Positions 28,548 to 36,515 of a DNA stretch of 64,000 nucleotides are shown piece by piece; position 1 is the first letter of the stretch; every line of letters starts with the position of its first letter. Where the stretch lies: the NCBI GenBank assembly GCA_012840975.1, contig DUVP01000007.1, forward strand, positions 34,055-98,054, written 5' to 3'. The notes under the pieces were generated by a model that searched no databases, was not told where the DNA came from, and saw nothing but the letters and a program-made list of their open reading frames with translations. Made by a program: the position numbers and the translations under genes. The DNA is from Mogibacterium sp. (GTDB lineage Bacteria > Bacillota > Clostridia > Peptostreptococcales > Anaerovoracaceae).

Positions 28548-29573
28548 ATGGCACTCGGATATAAAAAATTAAATTTTGTCGATAAGACTCCTTTAAATTT
28601 TCTGCCTACACTTTCCAGGGAGTTGGGAATTAATCTCTACTTGAAAAGAGATGACCTTACTCCTTGGGGAGGCGGCGGGAATAAGCTCAGAAAACTCGAG
28701 TATCTGGTAAAAGACGCTATAAATACCGGCCATACCGCACTTCTTACAGTTGGCGGAGCACAGACCAATCATGGCAGGCTGACGGCGGCTGTAGGTGCAA
28801 AATACGGTCTGAAAACTACCATAGTGGCAATAGACGATTACCCGGGTGAAATCTCGGCAAACATACTCCTTGATGCCATAATGGACTCAAATATTATACT
28901 CAAAAAGAGCGACGGCAGAGAAGAAGGTGTTCAGTTTGACGAACTTTGTGCGGAAATTACCGGTAAATATGAAAAAGAAGGCGAGAAAGTCTATTTTATT
29001 CCTATGGGCGGCAGCAATGCTTTGGGTACACTCGGATATTATGATTGCGCTCTCGAACTGATAGAACAGTCTGAAGAGTTCAATATCCCTGATGCAAGAG
29101 TAATAACCGCTGTAGGTTCTATGGGGACATACATGGGTCTGCTTATGGGACTCGTAAACGAAAAATCATCTTTAAGTTTAACAGGTGTAGCCATATCTCC
29201 TTTCGGAGAAGCCAAGGAAAAGAGAATCATGGAATATCTCGAAGAGGTAAAGGAGAAATTCAATCTCGATATCGATGTCAAAAGAGAAGAGATGGATATA
29301 CAGAAAGACTATACAAAAGGAGCGTATAATAATGCCGACAAAGATGTAAGAAATGCTGTGCTTTTAATGGCGAGAAAAGAGGCTGTTATGCTTGACCCTT
29401 GCTATACAGGCAAAGCATTCGCAGGTATAGTCGAAATGATAAAAGAAAATAAAATCAAGCAAGGTGAAGATGTAATATTTATTCACACGGGTGGCTTCCC
29501 CGGACTTTATACGAAACATCATAGAGTCGAGTTTGAAAAAGAATTACAGGAAAAGGTAAAAATTATTTTATAA
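28548..29573 (+). CDS. D-cysteine desulfhydrase / ACC-deaminase-family PLP enzyme
   Basis: A 341-residue fold-type-II PLP enzyme. The PLP lysine is in GGGGNKLRKLE (about residue 46), followed by VGGAQTNHGR, IPMGGSNALGTLGY and LDPCYTGKAFAG. D-cysteine desulfhydrases make pyruvate, sulfide and ammonia; relatives are ACC deaminases or act on other beta-substituted D-amino acids. It follows lysA by nine bases, with AGGAG before the ATG. The location in a diaminopimelate cluster suggests a sulfur-containing diamino acid such as lanthionine or cystine, or a D-amino acid, but sequence alone cannot decide. Confidence 0.85.
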   Translation: MALGYKKLNFVDKTPLNFLPTLSRELGINLYLKRDDLTPWGGGGNKLRKLEYLVKDAINTGHTALLTVGGAQTNHGRLTAAVGAKYGLKTTIVAIDDYPGEISANILLDAIMDSNIILKKSDGREEGVQFDELCAEITGKYEKEGEKVYFIPMGGSNALGTLGYYDCALELIEQSEEFNIPDARVITAVGSMGTYMGLLMGLVNEKSSLSLTGVAISPFGEAKEKRIMEYLEEVKEKFNLDIDVKREEMDIQKDYTKGAYNNADKDVRNAVLLMARKEAVMLDPCYTGKAFAGIVEMIKENKIKQGEDVIFIHTGGFPGLYTKHHRVEFEKELQEKVKIIL

Positions 29574-29616
29574 AAATTAAAAAGGGAGCAATCCCGAGTA
29601 CTCCATAAAATGTGCG

Positions 29617-29650
29617 AAAGCCTCAATCATAAAGATTGGGGCTTTTGCAC
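29617..29650. terminator. Intrinsic terminator between convergent units
   Basis: Arms AAAGCCTCAATC (29617-29628) and GATTGGGGCTTT (29634-29645), one G-T pair, loop ATAAA. It serves the diaminopimelate operon and possibly, read backwards, the aminotransferase operon. Confidence 0.85.
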
Positions 29651-29698
29651 TAAGAACTATATAGCATAGTGTTGGAACAGATTCAGAAATCTGATGAA

Positions 29699-30640
29699 TT
29701 ACAGTAGCTCTTTGAGTTTGGCAAGGCGGCGAAGAGACTCATCAAGAGTGCCTTCCTCCCGTGCAAAGTGCAGTCGAATTAAATGGTTTACTTCTTCATT
29801 GAAGAAACTGGAGCCCGGAACGGCAGCCTCCTGTAAAGGTGCCGGGGCTCCTACAGTGAGGAAGTCATGAACCTTTTTCGCTCCTTCTATTACTTCAGGA
29901 GGACCTATAAGGTATCCTAAACGCCATCCGGTAATGGAGAAGGTCTTCGACAGTGAGTTGCAGGTTATAGTATTGTCATACATTCCGGGAAGACCGGAAA
30001 TATAGGTATGCTTATAAGGAGCGTAAACCATATGTTCGTATACTTCATCTGTAATAACAAAGGCATCATATTTTAGAGCCAGTCGACCGATACTCTCCAA
30101 CTCCTCCCGCGTGAAAACCTTGCCTGAGGGATTTGAGGGGTTGCAGACAATAATAGCCTTAGCTCCTTCAATAAAGCCATTTTCTATAAGATCCAAATCG
30201 AAGCTGAAATCTGGCGGTACCAGAGGGATGTATATAGGCTGAGCACCGGTAAGAATTGTATCCGCACCGTAGTTTTCATAGAAGGGAGAAAATATCATGA
30301 CTTTATCTCCCGGATTACAGATGGTCATAATAGCGCACATCATAGCTTCAGTAGCACCGCAGGTGATGACAATTTCGGCTTCCAGGTCAATAGTACGACC
30401 GATAGCTTTTCCCTGTTTGCAGGCCAGAGCCTGACGCAGATTTTCAGCACCGAATGTTATCGGATATTGATGTGGACCGCTATAGGCAACGTGAGCCAGG
30501 GCATCCAGAATTTCCCGTGGCGGATCGAAGTCGGGGAAGCCCTGAGACAGATTGATTGCATCGAATTCGTCGCTTATACGGGTCATGCGTCGTATAACGG
30601 AATCGGTAAAGCTGGTGACACGTTTGCTTAGCTTTGGCAT
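29699..30640 (-). CDS. Class I aminotransferase with internal in-frame deletion
   Basis: 313 residues, where family members have about 385-395. The N-terminal and PLP parts are intact: NLSQGFPDFDPP, GATEAMM, CNPSNPSGKVF, VITDEVYEHM and the PLP lysine in SLSKTFSITGWRLGY. After APAPLQEAAV the sequence jumps directly to PGSSFFNEEVNHLIRLHFA. In relatives, EAAVAG and AAVPGSSFF are separated by about 75 residues, so an in-frame deletion has removed part of the small domain, probably by recombination across the repeated Ala-Ala-Val coding segment near 29820. The C-terminal Arg of LIRLHFA remains. Folding and activity are doubtful. GGAGGAAG in the end of the preceding gene provides its ribosome site. 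Confidence 0.8.
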   Translation of the reverse strand: MPKLSKRVTSFTDSVIRRMTRISDEFDAINLSQGFPDFDPPREILDALAHVAYSGPHQYPITFGAENLRQALACKQGKAIGRTIDLEAEIVITCGATEAMMCAIMTICNPGDKVMIFSPFYENYGADTILTGAQPIYIPLVPPDFSFDLDLIENGFIEGAKAIIVCNPSNPSGKVFTREELESIGRLALKYDAFVITDEVYEHMVYAPYKHTYISGLPGMYDNTITCNSLSKTFSITGWRLGYLIGPPEVIEGAKKVHDFLTVGAPAPLQEAAVPGSSFFNEEVNHLIRLHFAREEGTLDESLRRLAKLKELL

Positions 30641-31774
30641 TTAAACTTCCTCCTTACACATAGAAATAAATTCGCTGACAGCGGCCAATCCGTTCAGAAG
30701 AACCTGCCTGTCACAGGCATAGCCGATCCGCATACTATAAGGCTCTTCGAAGCAGTCACCGGGTGTGACAAAGGCTCCGGTTCTGTTGTACATATCAAGG
30801 CAGAAGTCATATGAAGGAATATCAAAATCATAATATACAAGAGCTGTAGTCCCGGCCTTCGGTTTCACATAGTATAAAAGAGGCTCACTGGCCACCCAAT
30901 CATCCAAGATATTAAGATTTTCCCGCACAATAGCTTTGTTGCGTTTAAGTAACACATCGTTGTTCTCCAGAGCAACGGTAGCCAGAGCCTCGTCAAACTG
31001 ACCGCAGCTGATCAGGTTATAATTTCGATGGGACATCATAGCATCGAAGGCAGTCTGATCATGAGTTACGATCCAGCCCAGACGAAGACCTGCTAAAGAA
31101 AAAACTTTTGACATGCTGCCGACAGAGATCCCTTTTTTATAAAGATCAACGACAGAATCGCTCCACACATCTTCCTGAGTCAGATGACGATAGACTTCAT
31201 CACACATAAGATATGCATCAACACTGCTAGCTATCTCTACAATTTCTTTCAGCATAGCTTTGTCCATCAGAGCTCCGCTTGGGTTGTTAGGATTATTTAT
31301 ACAGATCATTTTGGTCTCAGGGGTAGCCAGGTGACGCAGTTCTTCAAGATCCGGCAGAAAATTATTCTCATGAGATAAGTGAAGTATCTGAAGATCCGCC
31401 CCCAGTGACTCGGGGATAGAGTAGAGCTGCTGATATGTAGGCATGATGCTTATAATCCGGTCTCCGGGAGAGAGCAAAGATAAAAACACATGATGATTTG
31501 CACCGGCTGCTCCGTGAGTGGGGATTATATTACGGGGTTTTACTGTTTTATACAGACTGCAGATGGCATTTTTGAAAGCAGGAGCACCCTCAATGTCACC
31601 GTAGGTCATACGGCGAGCACAAAATTCATCCAGAAAAGCCTGCTTGTCTTCTCCTGTCAATCTGAAAAGTTCATCCACGCTGATAGAATTCACACAGGTT
31701 TCAGCTATATTGAATCGGGCACCTGTTTCATATGCGTTCATCCAATCTTCAACAGCAAAAGGTTTGATATACAT
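30641..31774 (-). CDS. Class I/II PLP-dependent aminotransferase
   Basis: A 377-residue enzyme. Visible motifs: GAAGANHHVFLSLLSPGD, CINNPNNPSGALM, YLMCDEVYRHL and the PLP lysine in SMSKVFSLAGLRLGW, with a C-terminal MRIGYA arginine. The family includes capreomycidine-synthase-like aminotransferases, so the substrate is not predictable. Start ATG 31774 (minus) is chosen because AGGAGGA lies six bases upstream; a longer frame runs to 31816. It is followed after a four-base gap by the shortened aminotransferase gene, so the two are co-transcribed. Confidence 0.87.
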   Translation of the reverse strand: MYIKPFAVEDWMNAYETGARFNIAETCVNSISVDELFRLTGEDKQAFLDEFCARRMTYGDIEGAPAFKNAICSLYKTVKPRNIIPTHGAAGANHHVFLSLLSPGDRIISIMPTYQQLYSIPESLGADLQILHLSHENNFLPDLEELRHLATPETKMICINNPNNPSGALMDKAMLKEIVEIASSVDAYLMCDEVYRHLTQEDVWSDSVVDLYKKGISVGSMSKVFSLAGLRLGWIVTHDQTAFDAMMSHRNYNLISCGQFDEALATVALENNDVLLKRNKAIVRENLNILDDWVASEPLLYYVKPKAGTTALVYYDFDIPSYDFCLDMYNRTGAFVTPGDCFEEPYSMRIGYACDRQVLLNGLAAVSEFISMCKEEV

Positions 31775-32112
31775 TCGGGTTCCTCCTATCTCTTTCTTAA
31801 GTAAAAGGGTATCCAATACTTCGCCTTATAACACACCTTACGGCATGCCGTACCTACGGCAAAGTCTGGATACCTTTGTATCCCTCACCCGGTGGAGAGG
31901 GAAGGTTATATTGATTTGTTCACAACTATAACATGATGCAATCGACAAGGCAAGCATTTTCTGTATTTTTTTCCAAATTTATGAATATCTATTAATAGGG
32001 ATTTTTTATACCTATTGCATTTAAGATGGATTTTGATGATAATCAGGTTATCAATTTTATATGATTATTCTGAATTATAGAGTTAATTTATGAGTTAAGG
32101 AAGGAAAAGAAA
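31775..32112 (-). promoter_or_regulatory. Structured leader of the aminotransferase operon
   Basis: No gene is seen. Reading leftwards from the promoter at 31925-31953, the transcript would carry three inverted repeats: CCCTC/GAGGG (31882-31901), GGATAC/GTATCC (31868-31883) and the palindrome ACGGCATGCCGT (31840-31851). This resembles a folded 5' leader, but no known riboswitch class was recognised. 31954-32112 is AT-rich and contains the start region of the divergent DUF1858 gene. Confidence 0.4.
31925..31953 (-). promoter_or_regulatory. Candidate sigma-A promoter of the aminotransferase operon
   Basis: On the minus strand: TTGCCT (31948-31953), 17-base spacer, TATAGT (31925-31930). Matches are 4/6 and 5/6 with ideal spacing. 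Confidence 0.5.
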
Positions 32113-32334
32113 ATGCTCATTCAGTCAAATATGACACTTTTAAGTATTGTCGGAGAATATCCTCAAACTGAGTCTGTCTTCAGGGAGTATGACGATGTTG
32201 TCGGTGATTGCCTGCTTTGTAAGAACCTTTTTGACACAGTTGAGTTTGTTTCAAAAGAGTATCCGATAGATGAAGAGGATTTGCTTTGCAAGTTAAACGA
32301 AGCTGTTGAAAAAGATGTTCCTCAAGATTTTTAA
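32113..32334 (+). CDS. Small DUF1858-like protein with CxxC
   Basis: A 73-residue soluble protein resembling the DUF1858 fold (hybrid-cluster-associated redox-disulfide family): tandem helices with YPQTESVFREYDD, then CLLCKNLFDTVEFVSKEYPID. The Cys-x2-Cys is at about residues 33-36. AAGGAAAAG precedes the ATG. The family is thought to act in thiol redox chemistry, but no function can be assigned here. It is a single gene, 85 bases before the surface protein. Confidence 0.65.
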   Translation: MLIQSNMTLLSIVGEYPQTESVFREYDDVVGDCLLCKNLFDTVEFVSKEYPIDEEDLLCKLNEAVEKDVPQDF

Positions 32335-32419
32335 TACTTGTCCTTCGGATTTACGAATAGTATGATGTAAATATCCATACAAGATATTTTATTACGTTAT
32401 AGTTTATAGGAGGTAGAAA

Positions 32420-33508
32420 ATGAAGAAGCTGACACATATTATGTTGGTCTTTGCTTTGGCAATAACATGTTTCTTTGCATTTCCGAATAAGGGAATGGCC
32501 GAATACGATTCAGCAAATGAAGCATTCAATATTGAAGTAGGTCAAACCCGGACATTTACTTACAAACCTGGGGAGTATCAGAAATGGCTTAAATTTACTG
32601 CACCTGAAACGAAAACCTACGAGTTTGAATTACCTGAATTTTGGGTAGATGAAGAAGGAGAGGGACTAACATTTATCCTTGTTTTTGATGATAAGGTAGA
32701 TTTTGATATACTTGATTTCGCTGATAAATTATCAGAGGACTTATCAGAAGAAGAAATAGCTGAGGTATTGCCGGAAGAACTAATCGGATATGGCGAGGTA
32801 GATGATGACACTTGTATTGCATATGTCGACTGTGAGGCCGGTAAGACATACTACTTTGTAGTATATAATGTTGCAGGGTTAGGAGAAGAGTATAACATTG
32901 ACCTGGATGTCAAGGTAAATGAACATTTCCACAGATTGGAAGCTGATGATGACGAGGCAGACTATGAATGTGCATGCGGAAAGGAAATAATAACCGGACT
33001 GTCAAGGAAATCTTACACGTACAATGGGAAGATTCGTAAACCTGTTGTTACAGTTACTACAGAATCCGGGACTGCTATACCTGCAGAAAATTATAAGGTG
33101 ACATACTCATCAGGACGTAAAAGCGTCGGCAGCTACGTAGTTAAGATAGAGTTTACAGGTGAATACGACGAACTGGGTGACATAACAAGATCATTCAGGA
33201 TCAATCCTAAAGGAACATATGTCAGAAAGTTAACCAGAGCTACGAGAGGATTCACTGTAAGATGGGCAAGGCAGTCCGGAAATATGGCAACTTCCAAGAT
33301 AAGTGGATATCAGGTTAGATACAGTCGTTACTCCTCAATGAAAAATGCGAGAAGAGTAACAATTAAGGGATATAGAAACACATCCAGAAAGATAACCAAG
33401 CTGTATAAGAACAGAACCTACTACGTTCAGGTCAGAACATATAAGGTGGTAAATGGCAGCACTTTCTATTCACCATGGAGTGCTAAGAAGTCCGTTAAAA
33501 CCAGATAA
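32420..33508 (+). CDS. Secreted surface protein with fibronectin-III-like C-terminus
   Basis: A 362-residue protein with a clear signal peptide (KK, hydrophobic stretch, cleavage near residue 27), an acidic beta-rich middle, an Ig-like segment beginning SYTYNGKIRKPVVTV (about 196), and a C-terminal fibronectin-III-like domain containing GYQVRYSRYSS and YYVQVRTYKVVNG. The last half is basic while the middle is very acidic. No sortase motif or anchor is seen. AGGAGGTAG precedes the ATG. A remnant of a paralogue's C-terminus, with the same terminator, lies at 12112-12376. Function is probably adhesion or matrix interaction (inference). Confidence 0.78.
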   Translation: MKKLTHIMLVFALAITCFFAFPNKGMAEYDSANEAFNIEVGQTRTFTYKPGEYQKWLKFTAPETKTYEFELPEFWVDEEGEGLTFILVFDDKVDFDILDFADKLSEDLSEEEIAEVLPEELIGYGEVDDDTCIAYVDCEAGKTYYFVVYNVAGLGEEYNIDLDVKVNEHFHRLEADDDEADYECACGKEIITGLSRKSYTYNGKIRKPVVTVTTESGTAIPAENYKVTYSSGRKSVGSYVVKIEFTGEYDELGDITRSFRINPKGTYVRKLTRATRGFTVRWARQSGNMATSKISGYQVRYSRYSSMKNARRVTIKGYRNTSRKITKLYKNRTYYVQVRTYKVVNGSTFYSPWSAKKSVKTR

Positions 33509-33533
33509 CATAATATGTGAATGTACTGATATG

Positions 33534-33567
33534 ATCGCTGTGACAATAAGTTGCAGCGATTTTTTTA
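33534..33567 (+). terminator. Intrinsic terminator of the surface-protein gene
   Basis: ATCGCTG (33534-33540), loop TGACAATAAGTTG, CAGCGAT (33554-33560), followed by a run of seven T. Confidence 0.88.
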
Positions 33568-33651
33568 AATCTCAAAAGCTTATAAATTGTACGTCATGAT
33601 TGGATTTTTGTCCTATAACCCGATTTTTGCTGTCAAACTGACGATAGGGAA

Positions 33652-33681
33652 TTGTCTTTTTGTAAAACATATTTATAATAT
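33652..33681 (+). promoter_or_regulatory. Candidate promoter of the EamA transporter gene
   Basis: TTGTCT (33652-33657), 16-base spacer, TATAAT (33674-33679). The 19 bases 33663-33681 are identical to 34772-34790 in front of grdX. Confidence 0.6.
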
Positions 33682-33703
33682 AAAGAACAGAAAGGTGATA
33701 CAT

Positions 33704-34612
33704 TTGAAAAACAAACAGTTTATCGGGATGACAATTCTCATCCTCACAGCTATAATCTGGGGCAACGGATTTGTATTTCAAAAAGTTGCTGCAGATTTAT
33801 TGGATGCTTATACTTTCTGCGGTGTAAGAATGACAATTGCCGCAGTTACCGTAAGCATTTTTACATTAATCCTCAACAAAAAAAAAGGAGGATTGTTTAG
33901 CGATACTGAATATGATGCTGAAACATATCGAAAGAATACGATTGTAGGCGGTTTTCAGTGTGGATTTTGCATTTCAGTAGCCCTCATTGTCCAGCAAATA
34001 GGTATGTTATATACTACAGCCGGAAAAGCAGGGTTTATCACAGCTTTGTATATTATTTTTGTTCCTGTTGCCGGAGCAATATTCATGCGCAAGAAGAATA
34101 CACTTATCAGATGGCTCGCGGTATTCATCGGAGTTGCGGGACTGTTTATACTTTGCGTTGATGATGAACTGATTTTTTCCAAGGGAGATTTGATTATTTT
34201 GTGTTCGTCGTTTGCATATTGTGCACATTTGCTTTGTTGCGATTATTATTCAAAGAGAGGAAATCCGCTGAAAATATCAGCAATCCAGTTGATGGTATCA
34301 GCGGCTATAAGTTGGATTGCAGCATTCTTACTGGGAAGCCCGTCAATAGAGAGTATTAAAGCTGCAATCATTCCGATATTTTATTGCGGAATTGTATCAA
34401 GCGGATTTGGTTACACCTTCCAGATAATCGGACAGAGGTATATCGATCCGGTAAAGGCTACAATCACACTCAGCATGGAATCAGTTTTTGCCGTTCTGTT
34501 TGGAGCTTTACTACTGAATGAGCATATGACATTAAGGCAGATTATAGGATGCTGCATGATGTTTTTCGCGATTATAATTGTACAGCTGCCGGAAAGAAGA
34601 AAAATGCGTTAG
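33704..34612 (+). CDS. EamA/DMT-family metabolite exporter
   Basis: A 302-residue membrane protein with ten predicted helices in two EamA halves. Family cues: ILTAIIWGNGFVFQKVA at the start, TTAGKAGFITALYIIFVPVAGAI, and in the second half FTFQIIGQ-like GYTFQIIGQRYIDPVKATITLSMESVFAVLFGALLLNE. Start TTG 33704 is chosen because AAAGGTGAT lies just before it; the frame is open to 33587 but without a site. Members export amino acids, sugars or purine-related compounds; the substrate is unknown. Its promoter shares a 19-base block with the grdX promoter, hinting at linked regulation. Confidence 0.87.
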   Translation: MKNKQFIGMTILILTAIIWGNGFVFQKVAADLLDAYTFCGVRMTIAAVTVSIFTLILNKKKGGLFSDTEYDAETYRKNTIVGGFQCGFCISVALIVQQIGMLYTTAGKAGFITALYIIFVPVAGAIFMRKKNTLIRWLAVFIGVAGLFILCVDDELIFSKGDLIILCSSFAYCAHLLCCDYYSKRGNPLKISAIQLMVSAAISWIAAFLLGSPSIESIKAAIIPIFYCGIVSSGFGYTFQIIGQRYIDPVKATITLSMESVFAVLFGALLLNEHMTLRQIIGCCMMFFAIIIVQLPERRKMR

Positions 34613-34707
34613 TTCTTTGTTCCCATGCAACACAGCTCACTATTTCATCCTTCGTTTTAAGAAAAAATAGAAATTTCCTTTATAATATAGACCCATAAAA
34701 TAAACAT

Positions 34708-34740
34708 AACCATCGGCTTAAATGCTGGTTGATTTTTTTA
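34708..34740 (+). terminator. Probable intrinsic terminator after EamA gene
   Basis: AACCA (34708-34712) and TGGTT (34726-34730) with an inner GC/GC pairing and a small bulge, followed by GATTTTTTT. Confidence 0.5.
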
Positions 34741-34759
34741 TCAAATTGTCAATAATAGA

Positions 34760-34790
34760 TTGTATTTATCATAAAACATATTTATAATAT
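34760..34790 (+). promoter_or_regulatory. Candidate promoter of the grdX operon
   Basis: TTGTAT (34760-34765), 17-base spacer, TATAAT (34783-34788), with a start point expected about 30 bases before the grdX ATG. Confidence 0.7.
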
Positions 34791-34823
34791 CAATAAGAGA
34801 ATAGCGATATATCAAGAAATAAA

Positions 34824-35192
34824 ATGAATAAATTAATATTTACGAATAATGAAAAACTGGATGGGCGGGGTATATCGGTGATTTTTGTAAAAGGATCATA
34901 TCGCCGGGTGCTTGAAGAGTGCTTGAGATACTTGCATCGTGGCGGACGACTGCTGACACATCCAAATCCGGCAAGCATTAAACTGTTTCACTCGCCGGTA
35001 AGAAGTATATTAATTGAAGAAGGATCTGTAGATGAGTCGTCTATTCTTTTAATGGAAAGGGCAATACATCAATATGATCAAATTATGACTCTTCACGAGG
35101 TAGACAACAGAAATCTGGTACATTACGAGATGATGGATCAAGCACATATCGACAGTGCATTGGAAGAGTTGGCAAGGTGGCAGAGTAGTTAA
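34824..35192 (+). CDS. grdX: GrdX family protein
   Basis: A 122-residue protein of the GrdX family, encoded at the head of glycine/sarcosine/betaine reductase operons in amino-acid-fermenting Clostridia. Its biochemical role is not established. Recognisable features are HRGGRLLTHPNPASIKLFHSPVRSI (shown in part: THPNPASIKLFHSP, about residues 50-63) and the helical C-terminus. It is followed after 15 bases by the component B alpha-subunit gene with AAAGAAAGGATGATGAG as ribosome region, so the three genes form one operon. Confidence 0.83.
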   Translation: MNKLIFTNNEKLDGRGISVIFVKGSYRRVLEECLRYLHRGGRLLTHPNPASIKLFHSPVRSILIEEGSVDESSILLMERAIHQYDQIMTLHEVDNRNLVHYEMMDQAHIDSALEELARWQSS

Positions 35193-35207
35193 AGAAAGGA
35201 TGATGAG

Positions 35208-36503
35208 ATGAAGCTGGAAATAAAAAGGATCAAGGTTAACGACATTATTTTCGGTGATGAAACAATCGTTAAGGATGGCGTTTTGACCTTGAATAAAGAA
35301 GAGCTGATTACGGAACTGAAAAAAGTTCCGGGGGTGGTGGATGTGGCATTAGATTTCGCTTTTCCGGGAGACGAAATCCGCATCATCCCTGTCAAGGACG
35401 TCATAGAACCTAGGGTAACCGTCTCACCAAAAGGAGTCCGCGGTTTTTCAGGTGTAAATGCCGACATCGTTCAATTGGGCGATGGTGTGGTTCATGCACT
35501 TGATGAGGTTGCGATAGTTACTATTGGCGATATCGTAGGTTTTCAGGAAGGTGTCATCGATATGTGGGGAGAAGGTGCAAAATGGACACCGTTCTCAAAG
35601 ACAAAAAATATCGTTGTTGATCTTAAATGCGATAAATCATTGAAACCGCATGAACATGAAGCAACTGTCCGTGAAGCGGGGTTGCTTGCATCTGAATTAA
35701 TCGGCTTAGCAGGGAAAGACTGCACAAAGTTTGTTAAAGAAGAAGTATATGAAATGGGTATGCCTGACGAAGAGACGAAAAAATACCCGAATCTGCCAAA
35801 AGTTGTATATGTAGAAATGCTGATTTCACAAGGGCTGTTGCACGATGGTTTCTGCTATGGAATTAATACACGTTTTACGTTGCCGACACTCTTGCATCCA
35901 AACGAAGAGCTGGATGGTGCAGTTATTTCAGGAAACTGTGTTGCGGCTTGTGATAAAATCACCACTTATCAGCATCAGAACAACTCTGTCATAAAATCTC
36001 TCTATGCACGTCATGGAAAAGATATCAATTTCGTAGGTGTTGTGATTTCACCGGAACTTACAACTTTGGACGGAAAATTCAGAAACGCTGATTTCGTATC
36101 AAAGCTTTGCAGTCAGCTAGGAGCTCAAGGTGTTATCGTTTCAGAAGAAGGTTACGGCAACCCGGACTCAGACCTTGTTATGATTGCCGAGCGTTTAGAA
36201 AAGAAAGGTATTGTCACTGTCCTCATTACTGACGAATGCTCAGGATGGGATGGACTTTCACAACCTTTGACAGACGCAAAACCTGAAGCAAAAGCGGTTA
36301 TCAGTACCGGTAACGTATCAAAGGTTGTACACTTGGGTAAAGCAAAGAAAATTTTAGGAGATCCTGAATCGATTGCAAATCTGGCAGGTGGATGGGCAGG
36401 TGCCTATGATCCGGAGACAGGTACGATGTCTTGTGAATTGAATGCGGTTATTGGAGCAACCAGTGAAATCGGTTTCCACAACTGCACGATCAAAGTTCTC
36501 TAA
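35208..36503 (+). CDS. Glycine/sarcosine/betaine reductase component B, alpha (proprotein) subunit
   Basis: A 431-residue proprotein of the GrdE/GrdG/GrdI family. Such proteins are cleaved at an Asn-Cys bond and the Cys becomes a pyruvoyl group that forms a Schiff base with the substrate amine. The cleavage motif is seen at SGNCVAACDK, with the Cys at residue 244. Other family blocks are FSGVNADIVQLGDG, TYQHQNNSVIK and CSGWDGLSQPLTDA. Ribosome site AAAGGATGATGAG. The beta-subunit selenoprotein follows 12 bases later. The gene directly between them in glycine loci (grdA) is missing here, so a sarcosine-, betaine- or other-substrate B protein is as likely as the glycine one; for this reason no symbol is given. 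Confidence 0.88.
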   Translation: MKLEIKRIKVNDIIFGDETIVKDGVLTLNKEELITELKKVPGVVDVALDFAFPGDEIRIIPVKDVIEPRVTVSPKGVRGFSGVNADIVQLGDGVVHALDEVAIVTIGDIVGFQEGVIDMWGEGAKWTPFSKTKNIVVDLKCDKSLKPHEHEATVREAGLLASELIGLAGKDCTKFVKEEVYEMGMPDEETKKYPNLPKVVYVEMLISQGLLHDGFCYGINTRFTLPTLLHPNEELDGAVISGNCVAACDKITTYQHQNNSVIKSLYARHGKDINFVGVVISPELTTLDGKFRNADFVSKLCSQLGAQGVIVSEEGYGNPDSDLVMIAERLEKKGIVTVLITDECSGWDGLSQPLTDAKPEAKAVISTGNVSKVVHLGKAKKILGDPESIANLAGGWAGAYDPETGTMSCELNAVIGATSEIGFHNCTIKVL

Positions 36504-36515
36504 GGAGGAAAAACG

